The notes below the pieces were generated by a model, which saw nothing but the letters and a program-made list of their open reading frames with translations, did no database searches and was not told the DNA's origin. Both the position numbers and the translations under genes were made by a program. Positions 1 through 12,712 of a stretch of 60,000 bases of DNA are shown piece after piece; within the stretch, counting starts at the first letter, position 1; every line of letters starts with the position of its first letter. The DNA comes from Polytrichum commune (taxonomy: Eukaryota; Streptophyta; Polytrichopsida; Polytrichales; Polytrichaceae). The stretch is from positions 23,781,666-23,841,665 of the forward strand of contig OX485807.1 of assembly GCA_950295325.1 (NCBI GenBank), in the 5' to 3' direction.

Positions 1-1420
1 GGAGCTATGTGTGTGGCTATATTTGGAACAGACCCCAACAATCTTATTATATAACAAACATGGAAAATTGCTTTTGACTCGTGAATCATATAGGTATCGT
101 TAATTAGTGTGGATTACCAATTGGAGTTACACGTTGTAATAACTTATGATCAGACCATCCAATTTTACCCAAAAATGTATAAACAACTAGCTTGAGCTAC
201 ACTTATTAACGTGGTCCACTAAGATTTTGTCATACTACCATAATTTGGTCAATAGAATATGTTCTTTTAGGCCCACGTCATATTTGAGTCTACAATAATA
301 TGTGTTGAAGAATAGGAACATGGAATAAATGTTTTTTTACATGAAAATGGATTACTATGGGTTGAAAACATCAACACAAGGTAAATAGTGTACCATGTGA
401 TATGTTTTATCATGTTTTTATCGTCTTATAAATGAACAAAAACACTTCACTTATAAATATAAACGCCTTATTTTAAAACCCACACATAAAGTATAATGGA
501 CCATGATATTTTCTATCCACGTTAACTTTCAACCATAATGAGAGTGTAAAAAGTTTAGTATGCACATCAAGAAGCGTGATATAACATACTTGGTAAAATA
601 TGATACTCTCAATAATACAAATGTGTAACTTACTCCAAATGATAACCCGCACTATGAGGTGATGGTGATGTCACTTATTGGAAACCTATTGGAATGGATT
701 AACCACAAACCTCTCGAGGACAAGTTCTTACTATGCCATTTAAACCCTCAAAATATTGTTGGGGTCGTCTCGAAGGCCCATGTAAAGACTACATTGATTG
801 CTCCAATTAGTGCATGTGGTACTAATTACCAAAACACACACTACTTTGCCAAGTCTCAAAATTAGCGAGGGCTATTTTTTTTTGTGAGTGAGTGATACTA
901 AATTCATGACTACATGCTCATTTACCATATATTTAAAGAAAATGAGTGTGTGATCTAAGGCGTTTGTAGAGTAAAAAATATTTTGTATATGCAAACACAT
1001 GGTTGTCAATGAATAATGCTAAGATGAATAATGCTGATACTCTCAATGAATAGTGTTGCTATGAATAATCTTTTTAGTGAAAAGTGTTGAGATGAACAAT
1101 GTTTCTTTGATCTTCTAATTTATTTTGACATGACTTTGACCTCTTAAAACTTTTGCATCTCAACTTTGATCTTAAAACTTGAATTACAAACTTTGTGATA
1201 CGCAATCGATAATACGGCGAGATCATTTCCAATGCAATCCAACAACCCGATTTTCATGTGACGTTGTGAGCATGTACATTACTACCAGTAAATGGATTGT
1301 AGGTCTTGCGTCAATGAGAACAAAACATGTGATGTCTACCACTATAGTAAATTTGCATATTTTCCAATGTTGTAGGGCAATATCTCATTGACACATGCCA
1401 TTTGCCCATGACTACTAAGG
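1..1420. other. AT-rich intergenic DNA, nothing recognised
   Basis: No open frame here looks coding: the open stretches are short and lack any family motif. Around 1007-1100 a short degenerate motif close to GAATAATG recurs several times. I see no terminal repeats or RNA gene. Confidence 0.5.
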
Positions 1421-1802
1421 GCGGACGTTAACGTACCCCCTATGAACTTGTAGGGGGCGTCAGATCCAGGTTGGGTCAACCCCCCAAAGTTATTTTTAAA
1501 ACTTCTGAACCCGATCGAAAACTGTTGCCCGCTCCGCCCAACTTTGAAGAAACTATTGCCCTTGCATTCTTGAAGGCTACTTGACTACAAATCCCATATT
1601 GAGTGCACTTCTCCTTCAAGGTCTAAAATCCAATATACATGTGCACTTCCAATTAGTAATTGATTGGGATTTCATTCCGGAAGTGAAACCATCAATGAAA
1701 GACGTAATTAACTTGGAGGTCAAAAACATTACACAATCCTCATTAACATTGAGGTTTATTGTGACGTACCATTTGAAATTGTCTTTGTCATTCTAAAATG
1801 AT
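1421..1802 (+). repeat. Dispersed repeat family R1, copy 1
   Basis: This roughly 380-bp stretch recurs in direct orientation at 9387-9733. The best-matching block runs from the shared text around TGCCCTTGCATTCTTGAAGG through the segment ending ATTAACTTGGAGG, with scattered substitutions and small indels, about 80-85% alike by eye. I found no terminal inverted repeats or target-site duplication, so the class of element is unknown. Confidence 0.75.
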
Positions 1803-2927
1803 ACTTAAATTAGTGTGTTGATTTAGTATGTATATTTTATAATATTTTAGGTAATGCTTTCTACTTTCACAAGTATTCATACACATTCAAACTAATTAAG
1901 CATGATTATATGTAGTCAAGCCTAATTAAGGTTGAGGCATCTATGACCAAACAAATAAGATAGTTTGCATATGTTGAGGAGAAGTAATAGTGGGGAATCA
2001 TTTTCTTACAAAGATAAACAAATTCTAAGGAGGATAAACAAACAAACAAACAAACAAACAAACAAACAATTTTTTTTTTATGCATATGGAAAATTGCTAC
2101 AAATTTGAAGCGGTAAAGTTAGGGCAACACATAGTCAGTCTATAGGTTAACCCACAACCGCTCATTTGATCGAAAGAGCAAATCCCCCAACTAGAATAGC
2201 AGAATCAACACGTGGCCTCTACTTGCCCTTGTGTAGGCATTAAAATCCACGACGTAGGATACGCAGATGATCAGGTCATTATGATGCTTGGCCACGACAA
2301 TTCTCCAAACCCTTACGAGGGTAACCAATCACATACCGACACCACACAGACTTTCCTCCATTCACCTAAAAAACATAGATCTCATCCATGTCAGCATTAC
2401 ATGACCCTTGTGCAGCAACTTCAAACCGGCCTAGTCAACTACGGGTGCCTTGACCTCCCATGTAATGCCTCGAGCCCATGACACATGTACTTCCAACAAT
2501 TCAAATTAGTGTCAGTCCCAGCTAGATATTTGGCGACCTTTATGACAAGCATAGTATAGTATATACTTCACGAGGGCAAAATCGGAGTGAGCGTCCTTAG
2601 CTAGCTATGGCCGTGAAACTTCATCGAGAAGTTAGCCCAAACGGTGTCAGCAAGTTTTTGAAGGTACCTTAGGCTGCGAGAGAAGTTACCCAATCCCCAT
2701 AAGACCTGTACTTCAAGTCATCTTTATTAATCTTGAAGTCCGAATAAATGTAACTTATAGACGCCCACGGAAGAGTGTTATTTGCCTACACACCAACTCG
2801 GAAGTCTCTAGAGATGCGATTGTTGCTTGTGTAAGTCGAGGTGGAGTAAGCCCCAAACCAAACGTCCCCAAACTTATAGTTTGAGGGAGCCTTTTATACC
2901 ACACTACATTTGTTTAGGGTATAGTGA
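1803..2927. other. Intergenic DNA with a (CAAA)n microsatellite
   Basis: A tetranucleotide run of the CAAA type lies at about 2036-2070, followed by a short T-run. The remainder holds no convincing gene or repeat. A YADD tetrapeptide in an open frame near 2260 is treated as chance (see rejected items). Confidence 0.5.
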
Positions 2928-3489
2928 GGGCCACTTTATATTAGGGCCCATTTCTAGGGCCCATTTCCAAACCCTAGGCATCAACCAATGAGAGTGCTTA
3001 GATTGGCCAAATGGGCCCTAATATGGGCCCAAGGGCTTTATATTGAGAGTCGGCCCACTTCTCCTAAAGCTTGCGTGGCGGGTGACATGGCGGTGTTTTG
3101 GAGGGGAAAAAGTGGGCCGAAGGCAAAAAAATGGGTCGAGGATTTATGGAGACCCACTTCGCATCTACGGCCCACTTCACCCAACTTCCGTCATACAATC
3201 ATTTATGACTTTTATGACTTTATGACTTTATGACTTTAGTTCAAGCAAGGGCATAATTCATTTAAGACAAATTGGGCCGTGGATTGGGCCTTACAATATA
3301 AAGTCCCTAGGCCCATTTGGAAGGCCCACTTTAAAGTAGAATTTCCAATTTGGGCCCTACAAGTGGGCCTATGGACTTTATATTGCAAGGCCCACTCAAC
3401 GGCCCACTTTGTAAAGTAGGGCTAAAGTTAAGGCCCACTTCAAGTCCAAGTGGGCTCAACTCCAAATGGGCCCTAATATAAAGTGCCCC
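2928..3489. mobile_element. MITE, PIF/Harbinger-like, rich in GGCCCA motifs
   Basis: The ends are inverted repeats. The left end starts GGGCCACTTTATATTAGG and the right end is the reverse complement of GGGGCACTTTATATTAGG, both continuing with GCCCATTT. TGA flanks both sides (2925-2927 and 3490-3492), a 3-bp target duplication of the sort PIF/Harbinger MITEs make. The 562-bp body has no open frame of note but holds about 17 copies of GGCCCA or its complement TGGGCC, the site II core bound by TCP factors in plants. Superfamily assignment is inference from TSD length and the G-rich termini. Confidence 0.7.
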
Positions 3490-4603
3490 TGAGTGTCACC
3501 GGCCCAATACCCATCACTATGCTTATGGCGAAGTCTAGTATAGTTTTTATTTATTTATTTATTTATTTGAGTTACTAGGATGTTTCAATCTTCGTTACAA
3601 GCGAAGATTAGAGAGGGTGATTGGATCAAAAGTGGGTTTAGGAATTGTAGCAATCTCATATATAGCGATAGTACTTCCAATGTGAACATGTTCATGGTTA
3701 TAACGATGATGATGATGATGATGGTGTTACAATGGCATTTGAAATGGGTAGCTATTATAAGCTATTATATATAATCACGAGGAGCTCCCCCACATGTGGT
3801 GAATCAACCTTATGTTGCAACTTCACTCCTTGCGTTGCTCCTCGTTGGAAGTTTTAGGCAACAACAAAGATCAACAACTCTAGAGGCACAACAATAAATA
3901 TCATTTATTTGCTTGAATATGCATCACCGATAGTTTACTAAACCTAGGGGGGGACTCTTCATGCCACGTACGAGCTACTGTGAGTGTAAGAAGGGGTATT
4001 ACTCGAAGCATTAGCGCACATGGTATACACAAGGGAGAGGTATTGTTTTTTTTTCTCTAGTGTGTACATTTAAAGAGGCTATTAAGGATTTTGAAGTAAA
4101 GGTAGATGTGCCATCCACTTCACGTTTTCATTCATTCTTGTCATATGATAATAATCCTGAATGACTACCTTGTTTATTCTTGTTAGGGTTTGCATTTGGG
4201 TTTTAGGTTTTTACAAGCTAAAGGCTCTTGGAGTGCTCATGGGCTCCCTTGAGTTTTGCTCTCCCAATTGCCACTAAGTTATTATGCTTTTGTCTTTGTT
4301 TGTTCGATGTAGTTGTTGGGTTATATGCTATGGACCAAAAAATGTTCAGTGACTTTCTCATTGGCAAGTGAACATGGATTTGACATGTAATAAAGGTATA
4401 CTTGATTCATGATTTAGATTTTGTATATATAGTGGAGGCATTTATCACATTAAATTGGAAAGCTTAATATAAATACATGAGTCCACTTTCTAGCATGTCG
4501 TTAGTATGTGCACATTTATTTTTCTCTATAAGTTCTCGTATATAGGGGGGTTTAATTTCATAGTGACCCAAGCACGTCACGTCACGTAGGTTTCCAATCA
4601 ATA
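3490..4603. other. Intergenic DNA, short microsatellites only
   Basis: A (TTTA)n run lies near 3548-3570 and a (GAT)n run near 3703-3722. No coding or RNA feature was recognised. Confidence 0.5.
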
Positions 4604-4857
4604 CAATAACCTCCCGCTTAAGTACACACCCGTTTAAGTACGCATCCCGGTTAAGTACGCATTTTTTGGCAAAAGAATTAGGGTTCAAGATTTCTTAGTT
4701 GAACATGTCATGAATCGCCATTTGGTGTAAGTTTTGAAGTTTTTTTGCGTTTGGCTTTGAGGTCAACTGCTCGCGATTTGGGAAACCCTAAATCCTAAAG
4801 GACACACCTACCAGCTAAGTACGCACACACTGCGCATGTTCAAGCGGGAGGGTACTG
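4604..4857. mobile_element. Small TIR element (Stowaway-like MITE?)
   Basis: The left end (CAATAACCTCCCGCTTAA) pairs with the reverse complement of the right end (CAGTACCCTCCCGCTTGA), giving imperfect inverted repeats of about 18 bp. A TA lies outside each end (4602-4603, 4858-4859), compatible with a Tc1/mariner-type TA duplication. Inside, a TTAAGTACGCA-like unit is repeated two to three times near the left end and once near the right. A TA duplication is weak evidence in AT-rich DNA. Confidence 0.5.
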
Positions 4858-5996
4858 TACTCCGTCCTTTGGCCACCCAAAAAAAAAAAACGGTTAGCTT
4901 TGAAAAAGTTAAGATATTGACCAGTTCTTTTGGCAATCTCCATGTCTAGGTGGATGTGAAAGGCTGAGGACAATTTTGCCATAATGATGGAGTCAAATCC
5001 GTGTTGCTCTTTGTGAATACGTGCTCTGAAAGGAAGGGATTAATCTTAGGCCCTTGCCACACGAGAGGCCGGCAAGTTGTCCTTGTAGGCTATGATGGCT
5101 AGTAGGGTGGTTGTAGCCACGTCAGGGAATGGCAGCCTCCGGTACCAGACGAGCGGCAGACGAGAGGAGGAGGAGGATGAAGCATCTGTAGTTGCAGGGA
5201 GGGAGTCGACGTTGAGGGAGGATCTCCGCTAAGGTGGCCCGGGATGCAGGCATTACCAACGGGTTTCCCTTGGTAGTTTCTTCCTCCCGCTCCTCCACAC
5301 CCGTCATGTTGCCGCAGAGCTGGTTGCCGCTAGTGTGGTCAGTGGCCGTTGTGCTCGGCCAATCAGAGGCAGCATGCTAAGCTGCCTACTGCTCGTGTGG
5401 CACCGGCCTTACCTTAAATTTGATAAAGCATGATCAAGGTATTAAAGAATGGACTCCCATTCACGTTAGTGTAAACATAACATTGATATTAACATCATCT
5501 TATTTATGATAGAGTTACCTAATGCCTACCTCTCGAAGGTGCACTCCGTTGGCCATCGTAAACTACATAGAGTTGACCAAAAATATATTTTCTACTCACA
5601 AAATGTTCTTAATGTAGGGACCACATCATACTTTCTTGCGTAAAATGGGGTGAAACGGAAAACACCGAGAAAGTAAAAAACAACAAATGTACCTTATTTA
5701 AAGAATGCGGTTATCAAGATGCAGAGTTTATGGCCGCTAAACATTCCCATCCACACTGTAGGAAAACATAAAAATTCATAGTTTTCGTTAGAAGACATGA
5801 GGTAGGAGATCCCAAAGACCGTTAGTGCCCCTAGTTTTGACACCTAGTTTTCCTCATAGAGGGCAACTACGCATGAGAACATGAACACTACAAACACAAC
5901 TCATTAGCTACTAAATTTCATTCTAAAAGCCAAAAATCAACCTTTTCACTTCGAGGGGAAACAAGAACAACAATAAAGAGCCTCTTCGTCACCTTA
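4858..5996. other. Intergenic DNA; possible LINE tail fragment near 5425-5480
   Basis: The stretch near 5452 (CTCCCATTCACGTTAG) also occurs, reverse complemented, at about 17630-17645, just beyond the coding part of the minus-strand LINE fragment. It could be a remnant of the same 3' end, but the match is short. No coding feature was recognised; the GC-rich part at 5100-5400 has open frames without any family motif. Confidence 0.35.
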
Positions 5997-6495
5997 GGGC
6001 CACTTCACACACAGGACTGAGAGCCCGTGACCATTCCACTTCGAGCACTCTCATTGGTGGAAAAGGCGGAGCCGGTCCAAGTTCGCATCACACTACGCTT
6101 GAGGGACCAACGGAGTATGTGAATGCAAGATGGATGTAAAGTCTACATGGGTTCCTACATGGCATCCAATGGATCATGTTTCATGGTCATTTGGACTACT
6201 TTCAAAAACCACCTCTTGTAGGTAGGCCTAACACAAAACTGGGAGACCATGACACTCGGAACGCTCACAACCGATGGTTTATTCTATTTTATCATGTGTG
6301 AAGACCCGCATGAATAGAAATTCATTGAAATAGCATTTGGTTGAGGGCCCACTCACATATGACTTCACACTACACTTGAAGGTCCGTGACTAGACTACAT
6401 GATTTTGCAGGTGTGTTGGGACGGCTTTCGGACACTTTCATTTGGGCTCTCACAATTTCATGGGCATGGCTCTTGGCTCGTGTGTGAAGTGGCCC
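5997..6495 (+). mobile_element. MITE family M1, full-length copy 1
   Basis: Inverted termini of about 20 bp or more start GGGCCACTTCACACAC at the left and match the complement of the right end (GTGTGTGAAGTGGCCC). The left flank is TTA (5994-5996); the right flank is TTC, one change from a TTA duplication. The body is about 85-90% like 12713-13215, and its 3' half matches 11235-11529. TTA targets and a GGGCC-type terminus fit PIF/Harbinger MITEs. Confidence 0.8.
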
Positions 6496-6845
6496 TTCAA
6501 CTTTGAGTCACCTTTCGACGGAAAATTCTATTCCATGTTGAAACCTAGTAACATTTTCTACCAGGATGTCCCAAATTCCCATTAGGCACTGCAGCACATG
6601 TGCCCAAGGCGGCTGCCATATTGGACACGAAAAATGATAACAAGCCAAGTAAGTTCCAAGTGAAGTTCTTGGATCCACGTACCCTACTTCTTAGTGTTTT
6701 TGTTACAGTGCCGCAACCTTGCTTGATGGAAAACCGTGTTTTATTTTATATTGATTGTAAGTTGCAGGGCCTTGAGGAGTCAGCCGGGCAACTTCAAAGT
6801 CGTTGCTGGAGCTCAAACGACATCGCAACCGTCCATATGCTATTT
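6496..6845. other. Spacer between two MITEs, nothing recognised
   Basis: An open frame of 89 codons overlaps here but has no recognisable domain, and it runs into the next MITE, which argues against it being a gene. Confidence 0.5.
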
Positions 6846-7285
6846 AGGGCCGGTTCACACGGGTCCTAGGTCCCGAGTCACGTGAGGTCAATCCGTGCAA
6901 TCTCAGCCGTTGAGAGCATGGAAGTTGGGACTTGCCATTTCACACGGGTCCCAAGTCCTAGGTCCCGAGTCACACGAGGTCAATCCGTGCAATCTCAGCC
7001 GTTGAGAGCATGGAAGTTGGGACTCACCACTTCACATGGCGTCCCAAGTCCCAAGTCACACGGCAACACTTTTTGGAGACGAGGCTTGGGACTTGTGTAG
7101 AGAGTTGGGTCGAGCAAAAAGCCCCGCAAGTCCCGCAAAATGTTTTGCATAAAATATTCAAACTCCGATTTTAAAGATAATTAATCGTAATTTTTTGGTT
7201 TCTTGAGGCTCAAAAGTTGGGACTTTGCCTCCATGTTGGGACTTGCCAACATGAGTGGGACTTGGGATCCCATGTAAATTGGCTC
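6846..7285. mobile_element. MITE with TTA duplication and internal tandem copy
   Basis: TTA flanks both ends (6843-6845 and 7286-7288). The left terminus GGGCCGGTTCACACGGG pairs imperfectly with the complement of the right terminus (GAGCCAATTTACATGGG), and both continue into AGTCCC-type repeats. Inside, a block of about 100 bp containing TCAATCCGTGCAATCTCAGC occurs twice in tandem, at about 6850-6935 and 6938-7030. A PIF/Harbinger-like family different from M1 is likely. Confidence 0.7.
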
Positions 7286-8292
7286 TTAACCTAATCCCAA
7301 CATGACTTTGCAGCAATGTGCATCCCGAATTGGGAAATTAAGTCAACTACCCTCCTCCAAGTTTGGGGCGCGGTTATCAATGAATTATGATGGCCATCTC
7401 AAATCGTCAATCGAAGAGTTAGGGCCGTTTTATATAACATTAACTAGTTCAATGAGCCCGTTCTATCATAAAATTAAATGATGCCTTCATCATTGTTAGA
7501 GCTTTCTCGGGTTGAATATGTTGGGTGAGGCATCTGCAAAGTGTAGTTCCCATATCTCATCTAACATGCTCCATGCCCAACTCTTCTAACAAGGGCCGTG
7601 AGGAAGAGTGGTTCAAAATTTCTCATGTTCATGGTCGGCAGCCCAAAGACCATGACCAAGAGAAATTCACATCACTTTCTGAAAGCCTTGGTCGTGGGAC
7701 ATAGTGCAAAGTGGTCTTAGACTAGATGACTATGCTTGTTGATTTTTTTTTCAAAAAAAATCACTAGACATAAACATGAAGCTTTCTTCCAAAAATAGAC
7801 ATATTTAAAAGTCTAAGTGATTGAATCTTTTTTACATGATCACCTTCATTTATCATTGAGACAACCTATTTGGGATCTCTTGTAGCAAAATCTAGATGAC
7901 TACCAAATACTATCCATTAATTAACATGTAAAATCCCACATCACTTTTCTCATCCATTAATTGATTCACTCATTCATGATCACTTTCATTTATGATGACC
8001 TTGTGTAAAACAAAGTGAGACAACCACTCGTTTTTTAACCGATGAGAGATTTAAAGACTTAGGGTTAGCCATGGTCACCGGTCATTAGTGTAAATACATC
8101 CTTAGGCTTCAAATATTTCCATCACTTTGTGAAATTTGCAACAACAGTATTGAGGTGTTTTGAAGTGAAGGCCGTGTGGTTACCTCAATCAACATGTTGG
8201 AGGTCGTGAACTCACATTCCATAAGATTGTACTAGCATACATGAGGATCATATATAAGGTATTGGACATATCTTAAGTGGCACCTTTATAAG
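7286..8292. other. Intergenic DNA, nothing recognised
   Basis: No coding, RNA or repeat structure that I can support. Confidence 0.5.
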
Positions 8293-8765
8293 TTGAAGCC
8301 TTCCCGTGAGATCTTCAATGTCCGTGTTTTTGAGGTACTTGCAATATTTGTGAAAAAAGATAACGAATATTTAATACCAATTCAGAGTTTATAGAATTTA
8401 TCATACATTAATAAACACTACATATATATTGGTCCATAATTAGCCATGTAGCACTTCTCCCCTCCCCCCACTTATCCCCATGGAAAACACCTTTGTTGCT
8501 TTGAGTACACTCCTACCACCACTCCCATGTTGAGTTGCATGTTGCATATTTGGGTGCTCATTAACTCCAAATAATCCATGTGAGAAACTTGTGCGACCAA
8601 TGGGTCCATCCACTTTTCAATTTTTGTGTTACAAGTTGTCATGAAATTAGTTGTATGGAGTAGCTAAGTTGGTCACATTCTAGGTTGAATACGATTTTGG
8701 AAAGTGAGCCACCACATAATGATATTGATTGCCATAATTGAACCTTGAAGAAATTGTATTCCATA
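8293..8765 (+). repeat. Dispersed repeat family R2, copy 1
   Basis: This segment resembles 29561-30020, which lies inside intron 1 of the Ctf8 gene, in the same orientation on the + strand. Shared landmarks in order are GAGATCTTCAA, ATTAGCCAT, CTCCCATGTTGAG and TCACATTCTAGGTTGA. Identity is roughly 65-75% by eye with many indels. No terminal structure was found. Confidence 0.65.
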
Positions 8766-9386
8766 CAACTTTAATATATGGATATGGATATGCGAGCCCA
8801 AATCGGATTTATGTTTGAGTTGTGTAGCTTTGATCAAAGACGAAGTGTCTTTTATTCATGCCAACTTTCTCTATGTATGTATGTATGTATTTTATTTCAT
8901 TTTCAAGTATATATATATATATATTACTTTTTATACACACAACCATGTGAATATATAGCTCACAAAGGTTCTTTATATCTTTATATATTAAAATCATCGA
9001 TGTATACACTACTTATTAACATGCCTTGTATACATATGTAAAGTGGTTCATAACTCTGTTATACTTGAATACTAGCTATATGAGTAGATACTTGACGGGG
9101 ATTTGTGGCACTCATGTATTCTCATTAGTGAGAGTTCATTCATCTTTGCAGATGAGATGAACCACTTTAGTTACTTCCATACGTCGTCAGCTCCTTGTCT
9201 CAAGGATTTCAAAAATACCAAGTTTTAGTAGTTTTAAAAATCCTAGTCTCATCTAATACTTAAGGCACCAATATAAAGGGGTATAGACATAAAAAATAAA
9301 TAATGCCTCATATAGAAACAAGTGGGGCATCTTGTGTTGCCAACCTATCACTACTAATCCAGTTATTTTAAAGAAAACTTAACATG
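8766..9386. other. Intergenic DNA with AT simple repeats
   Basis: (GTAT)n near 8873-8890 and (AT)n near 8908-8925. Overlapping open frames on both strands here are products of simple sequence. Confidence 0.5.
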
Positions 9387-9733
9387 GGTGGACGTTAAAT
9401 ACCCCCTCACGAACTTTCGGAGGTATCAAATCCGGGTTGGGGCAACCTTCTAGAGAAATTTTCTAAACCCCATTGAAAATTGTTGTCCGCCTTGCCCAAC
9501 TTCGAAAAAAACATTGCCCTTGCATTCTTGAAGGCCGCTTGACTACCATATTGAGTGCACTTCACCTTCAAGGTCTAAAATCCAATATATATGTGCACTT
9601 CCAATTAGTAAATAGCCAATTGATTGGGATTTCATTCCGGAAGTGAAACCATCAATGAAGCACGTAATTAACTTGGAGGTTATAATTTTGTGACTTACCA
9701 TTTAAAATTATCTTTGTCATTCTAATGATAGAT
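9387..9733 (+). repeat. Dispersed repeat family R1, copy 2
   Basis: Direct repeat of 1421-1802; see that entry. This copy has about 10 extra bases (AAATAGCCA) in the middle and lacks part of the 3' segment. Confidence 0.75.
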
Positions 9734-11234
9734 TAGTGCAAGTGTTCATCAGATGACCAAAATGAAACAATGAAGAGAGAATAAAAAAAAAAACAAAAAA
9801 CAATATAAATATCAATTTTATTTTTGTAGGTAATATAATATAAGGTATAAATAAATGATATGTTATTTGGAATTAGACTTCTGGGACAACGTTATGGATG
9901 GGGTATACTCTAAAAATCATAAGTTTTTGACTATAGCCTATGTGAATTATTGTAATAATTTATCCTCGTCACATATTGTATTATCTTTAAAATCACATGG
10001 TGTATATTATTTATTTTAAAAAAATAAAAAATAAAATTGATTTTTTTTGTTCACCAATTTATCATAAGGTGATATATATATTATTTTGACATATTACAAA
10101 TGTTTGAGCAATCACACCCGTGCAAAATAAATGAATTATGAACAAAAAAATGTCTATGACAACACGTCATAATTATATATTGCACACGTTGATATCTTGC
10201 GATATTTATCAAAATAACCATGGGGAATTTAAAGCCACACCATGGCCTTGGAAACAACTCATGGGAGGTTAGAAAATAGGCTTAGAGCATCCAAGGCCAC
10301 ATCATTGCTCCTTGCCAACTAATTAATATTTATAAAATAACTATGAGGGAGAAAATAGGTCTTACATGCCAACTCGGAGGTGTTTCACTAAAGTAAGCTC
10401 CATCCGAGCTTCTTGATGGACTCATCCGATTTTCGTTACCGGATGACATGCCCATACCTGCAAAACATGAAGCATCTCTAAAGTAGCCCACATGGAGGCC
10501 ATCCAATGAGGGTGAACGACCACATAGGAAACAAGATCCAAGAAGTCCAATATGGAACACCCTCGTCTTAGGAGCAATGTGGCATGTACCTAATCAAGGT
10601 GATTAGCGTTAGGAGAACCCTTAACCCCTGTTTAGCACTAAAAATTGAGCATCAACCCATTCATGGAGGTAAGTGTTGTTATAAGTATGCAAAGTTCTGG
10701 ACCAGTGCCATGTGCAATCAAATCATATGTATGATGACAACATCTAAGGTGCAAAGCAAGTTTCTTTACTTCAATTGTGGAGCAAATTTACAATTATTGG
10801 ACACATCAATAAACAAGTTCCTTTCTTTCTATCAAAGTTAAACACTATGTATGCATACTTGTGACCTCGATAACAAGTAGACTATTGTTGGGGACACCTA
10901 GTGTACACAACTAACCTCATTTGTTCTTACTACATCATTCAAAAGTGGTCGTGTGTGTGGTGAAGGGGGGGGGGGGGGTGATTGTGGTTCACATGTGCTT
11001 AGAGTTGTATCTATGTCCATCTACTCAAGTGTCCAAGAGTCTGTAAAAATATAATGTCCTTTTCCAAACAAACGTGTATTGGGTTTGAAACTATGCGTAT
11101 AAAACATTTGTTCTTTATATGGAAGTGGTCTCAAAGTGGTTATAAAGCAAGACTATTCTCCTTCTCCTATTGGAAATGGTCCTAAAGCGGTTCTCGTCTT
11201 TTAATTATTGGAATCAAGTTTCGTGAACGAAAGT
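9734..11234. other. Intergenic DNA with a G-homopolymer
   Basis: A poly-G run of about 13 bases lies at 10966-10978. One exon-like segment on the minus strand (10366-10457) is listed separately. Nothing else was recognised. Confidence 0.45.
10366..10457 (-). other. Candidate coding exon, function unknown
   Basis: On the minus strand a 92-nt open segment is bounded by a good acceptor (TTTTGCAG) and a donor (GTAAGACC). Its Ser/Gly/Asn-rich translation includes MSSGNENRMSPSRSSDGAY and does not look like translated non-coding DNA. I do not recognise the protein and see no neighbouring exon. It may be an isolated exon fragment, a captured gene piece, or chance. Confidence 0.25.
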
Positions 11235-11529
11235 TAAAAAATCACCTCTTGGAGGTAAGCCTAACACAAAACCGGGAGACCATGGCACTCCGAATGCTCA
11301 CAACCGTTGATTTATTCTAATTTATCATGTGTGAAGACCCGCATGAATAAAAAATTCATTGAAATAGCATTTGATTGAGGGTCTGGTCACATATGACTTC
11401 ACACTACACTTAAGGATCCGTGACCACACTACATGATTTTAGAGATGTGTTGAGACGGCCTTTGGACACTTTCTTTTGGGCTCTCACAACTTCATGGTCA
11501 CGGCTTTTGGCTCGTGTGTGAAGTGGCCC
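11235..11529 (+). mobile_element. MITE family M1, 5'-truncated copy
   Basis: It matches the 3' 60% of 5997-6495 and 12713-13215, beginning at the shared CACCTCTTGGAGGTA stretch and ending GTGTGTGAAGTGGCCC followed by TTA. The left terminus is missing. Confidence 0.75.
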
Positions 11530-12712
11530 TTAAATGCAAGACCAAATGCATTTAAGTAGATGCATTCCATCAACTAATATAAAATGATATCTTGGACACA
11601 CCACTTTAACAGAGATGGATACATCTCTCTCTTTAATTTCATTGATGCCACGAGTGATGCATCTTTGGAGCAACTTCGATCCAATGAAAGGATTGAATAT
11701 TCACCTTTCATGACAACTTAACATCTTCTTCTTTTTCTTCTTAATATTTTCAATCACTGCAAAATCCCAGAAGGAGCCGTGCTTGGAAGCGGATCTTCAC
11801 GTGCATTTATGTGTAGATTTAACATTAGGGAAGAAGGGTTTTTAACAAGCCCCATCCAAGTGATCGTAATCAACAATTGGCTGTCTAACAATGACCCCGA
11901 GGTTGGCTATGGACCAAATCTCATGATCGAAAACCTAAGCTTAGTTGTTTTTGCAAAAGCCATATGACACCAAGTGCAATTGCAAAGGATGAGATGCCAT
12001 ATGCCATTCGAGTTATCCGCAAAGTCCTTTAAAGAGGGATGAAACCATGGGTTTCTTCCTTTTTAAAATTCTAAAGATTCTCCAAGTTCTGAAATAGGGT
12101 AGGTCGATGGGACCTACTATCTAAATCCCAGATCGACCTATGCAAGGCTAGGTTGGCCCCGTCCATTCTAGTATGATAAGTTTGAAAGCCACATCATTAT
12201 TTCAACATGATAATTTAAGTTTCAATAAATGAGTGACTTCATGCATGAGCTCTCAAGCTCGCGATAATTTTAACCAACTTTAACCCATGAGTTTGATGCC
12301 ATAATTTTACGAATAACTCTATTGAGCTTGTTGAGGTTGGAAGGGAATTTGTCTCCTATAACACATTGTTTGCATTTGTCACGTATTACACATTGTCTGC
12401 ATGGGAGACATGGAGTTATCGCATACGTGTGTACCTCTCATCCATCCAACATCAAAATGTGGTCCCCTATAGATTTGTTGTCAATGCATCTCAATTGACT
12501 ATGGCTGGACTAATTCAAGGCCTTCAAGGCCAATGCCCGATGCCAAAGTGACTAAAGAAAGTAATCTATGGGATGCATACTACTCCACGGCTTTTATGTT
12601 AGATGAATGAGAGGTACGTTTGGGATGATTCCCCCTCTCTTCATCTACACAACAAGAAGGTGACTCTAAGATGCTTCCCGTATACATAGAAGAATGATCG
12701 AACTTCCATTTA
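11530..12712. other. Intergenic DNA, nothing recognised
   Basis: Open frames of about 60 codons are present but carry no motif or codon pattern that supports a gene. Confidence 0.5.

Noticed and set aside
2212-2481. Open frame containing GYADDQVIM, like an RT motif C
   Set aside because: No other RT block is found on either side. A YADD tetrapeptide is expected about once by chance in six frames over 60 kb.
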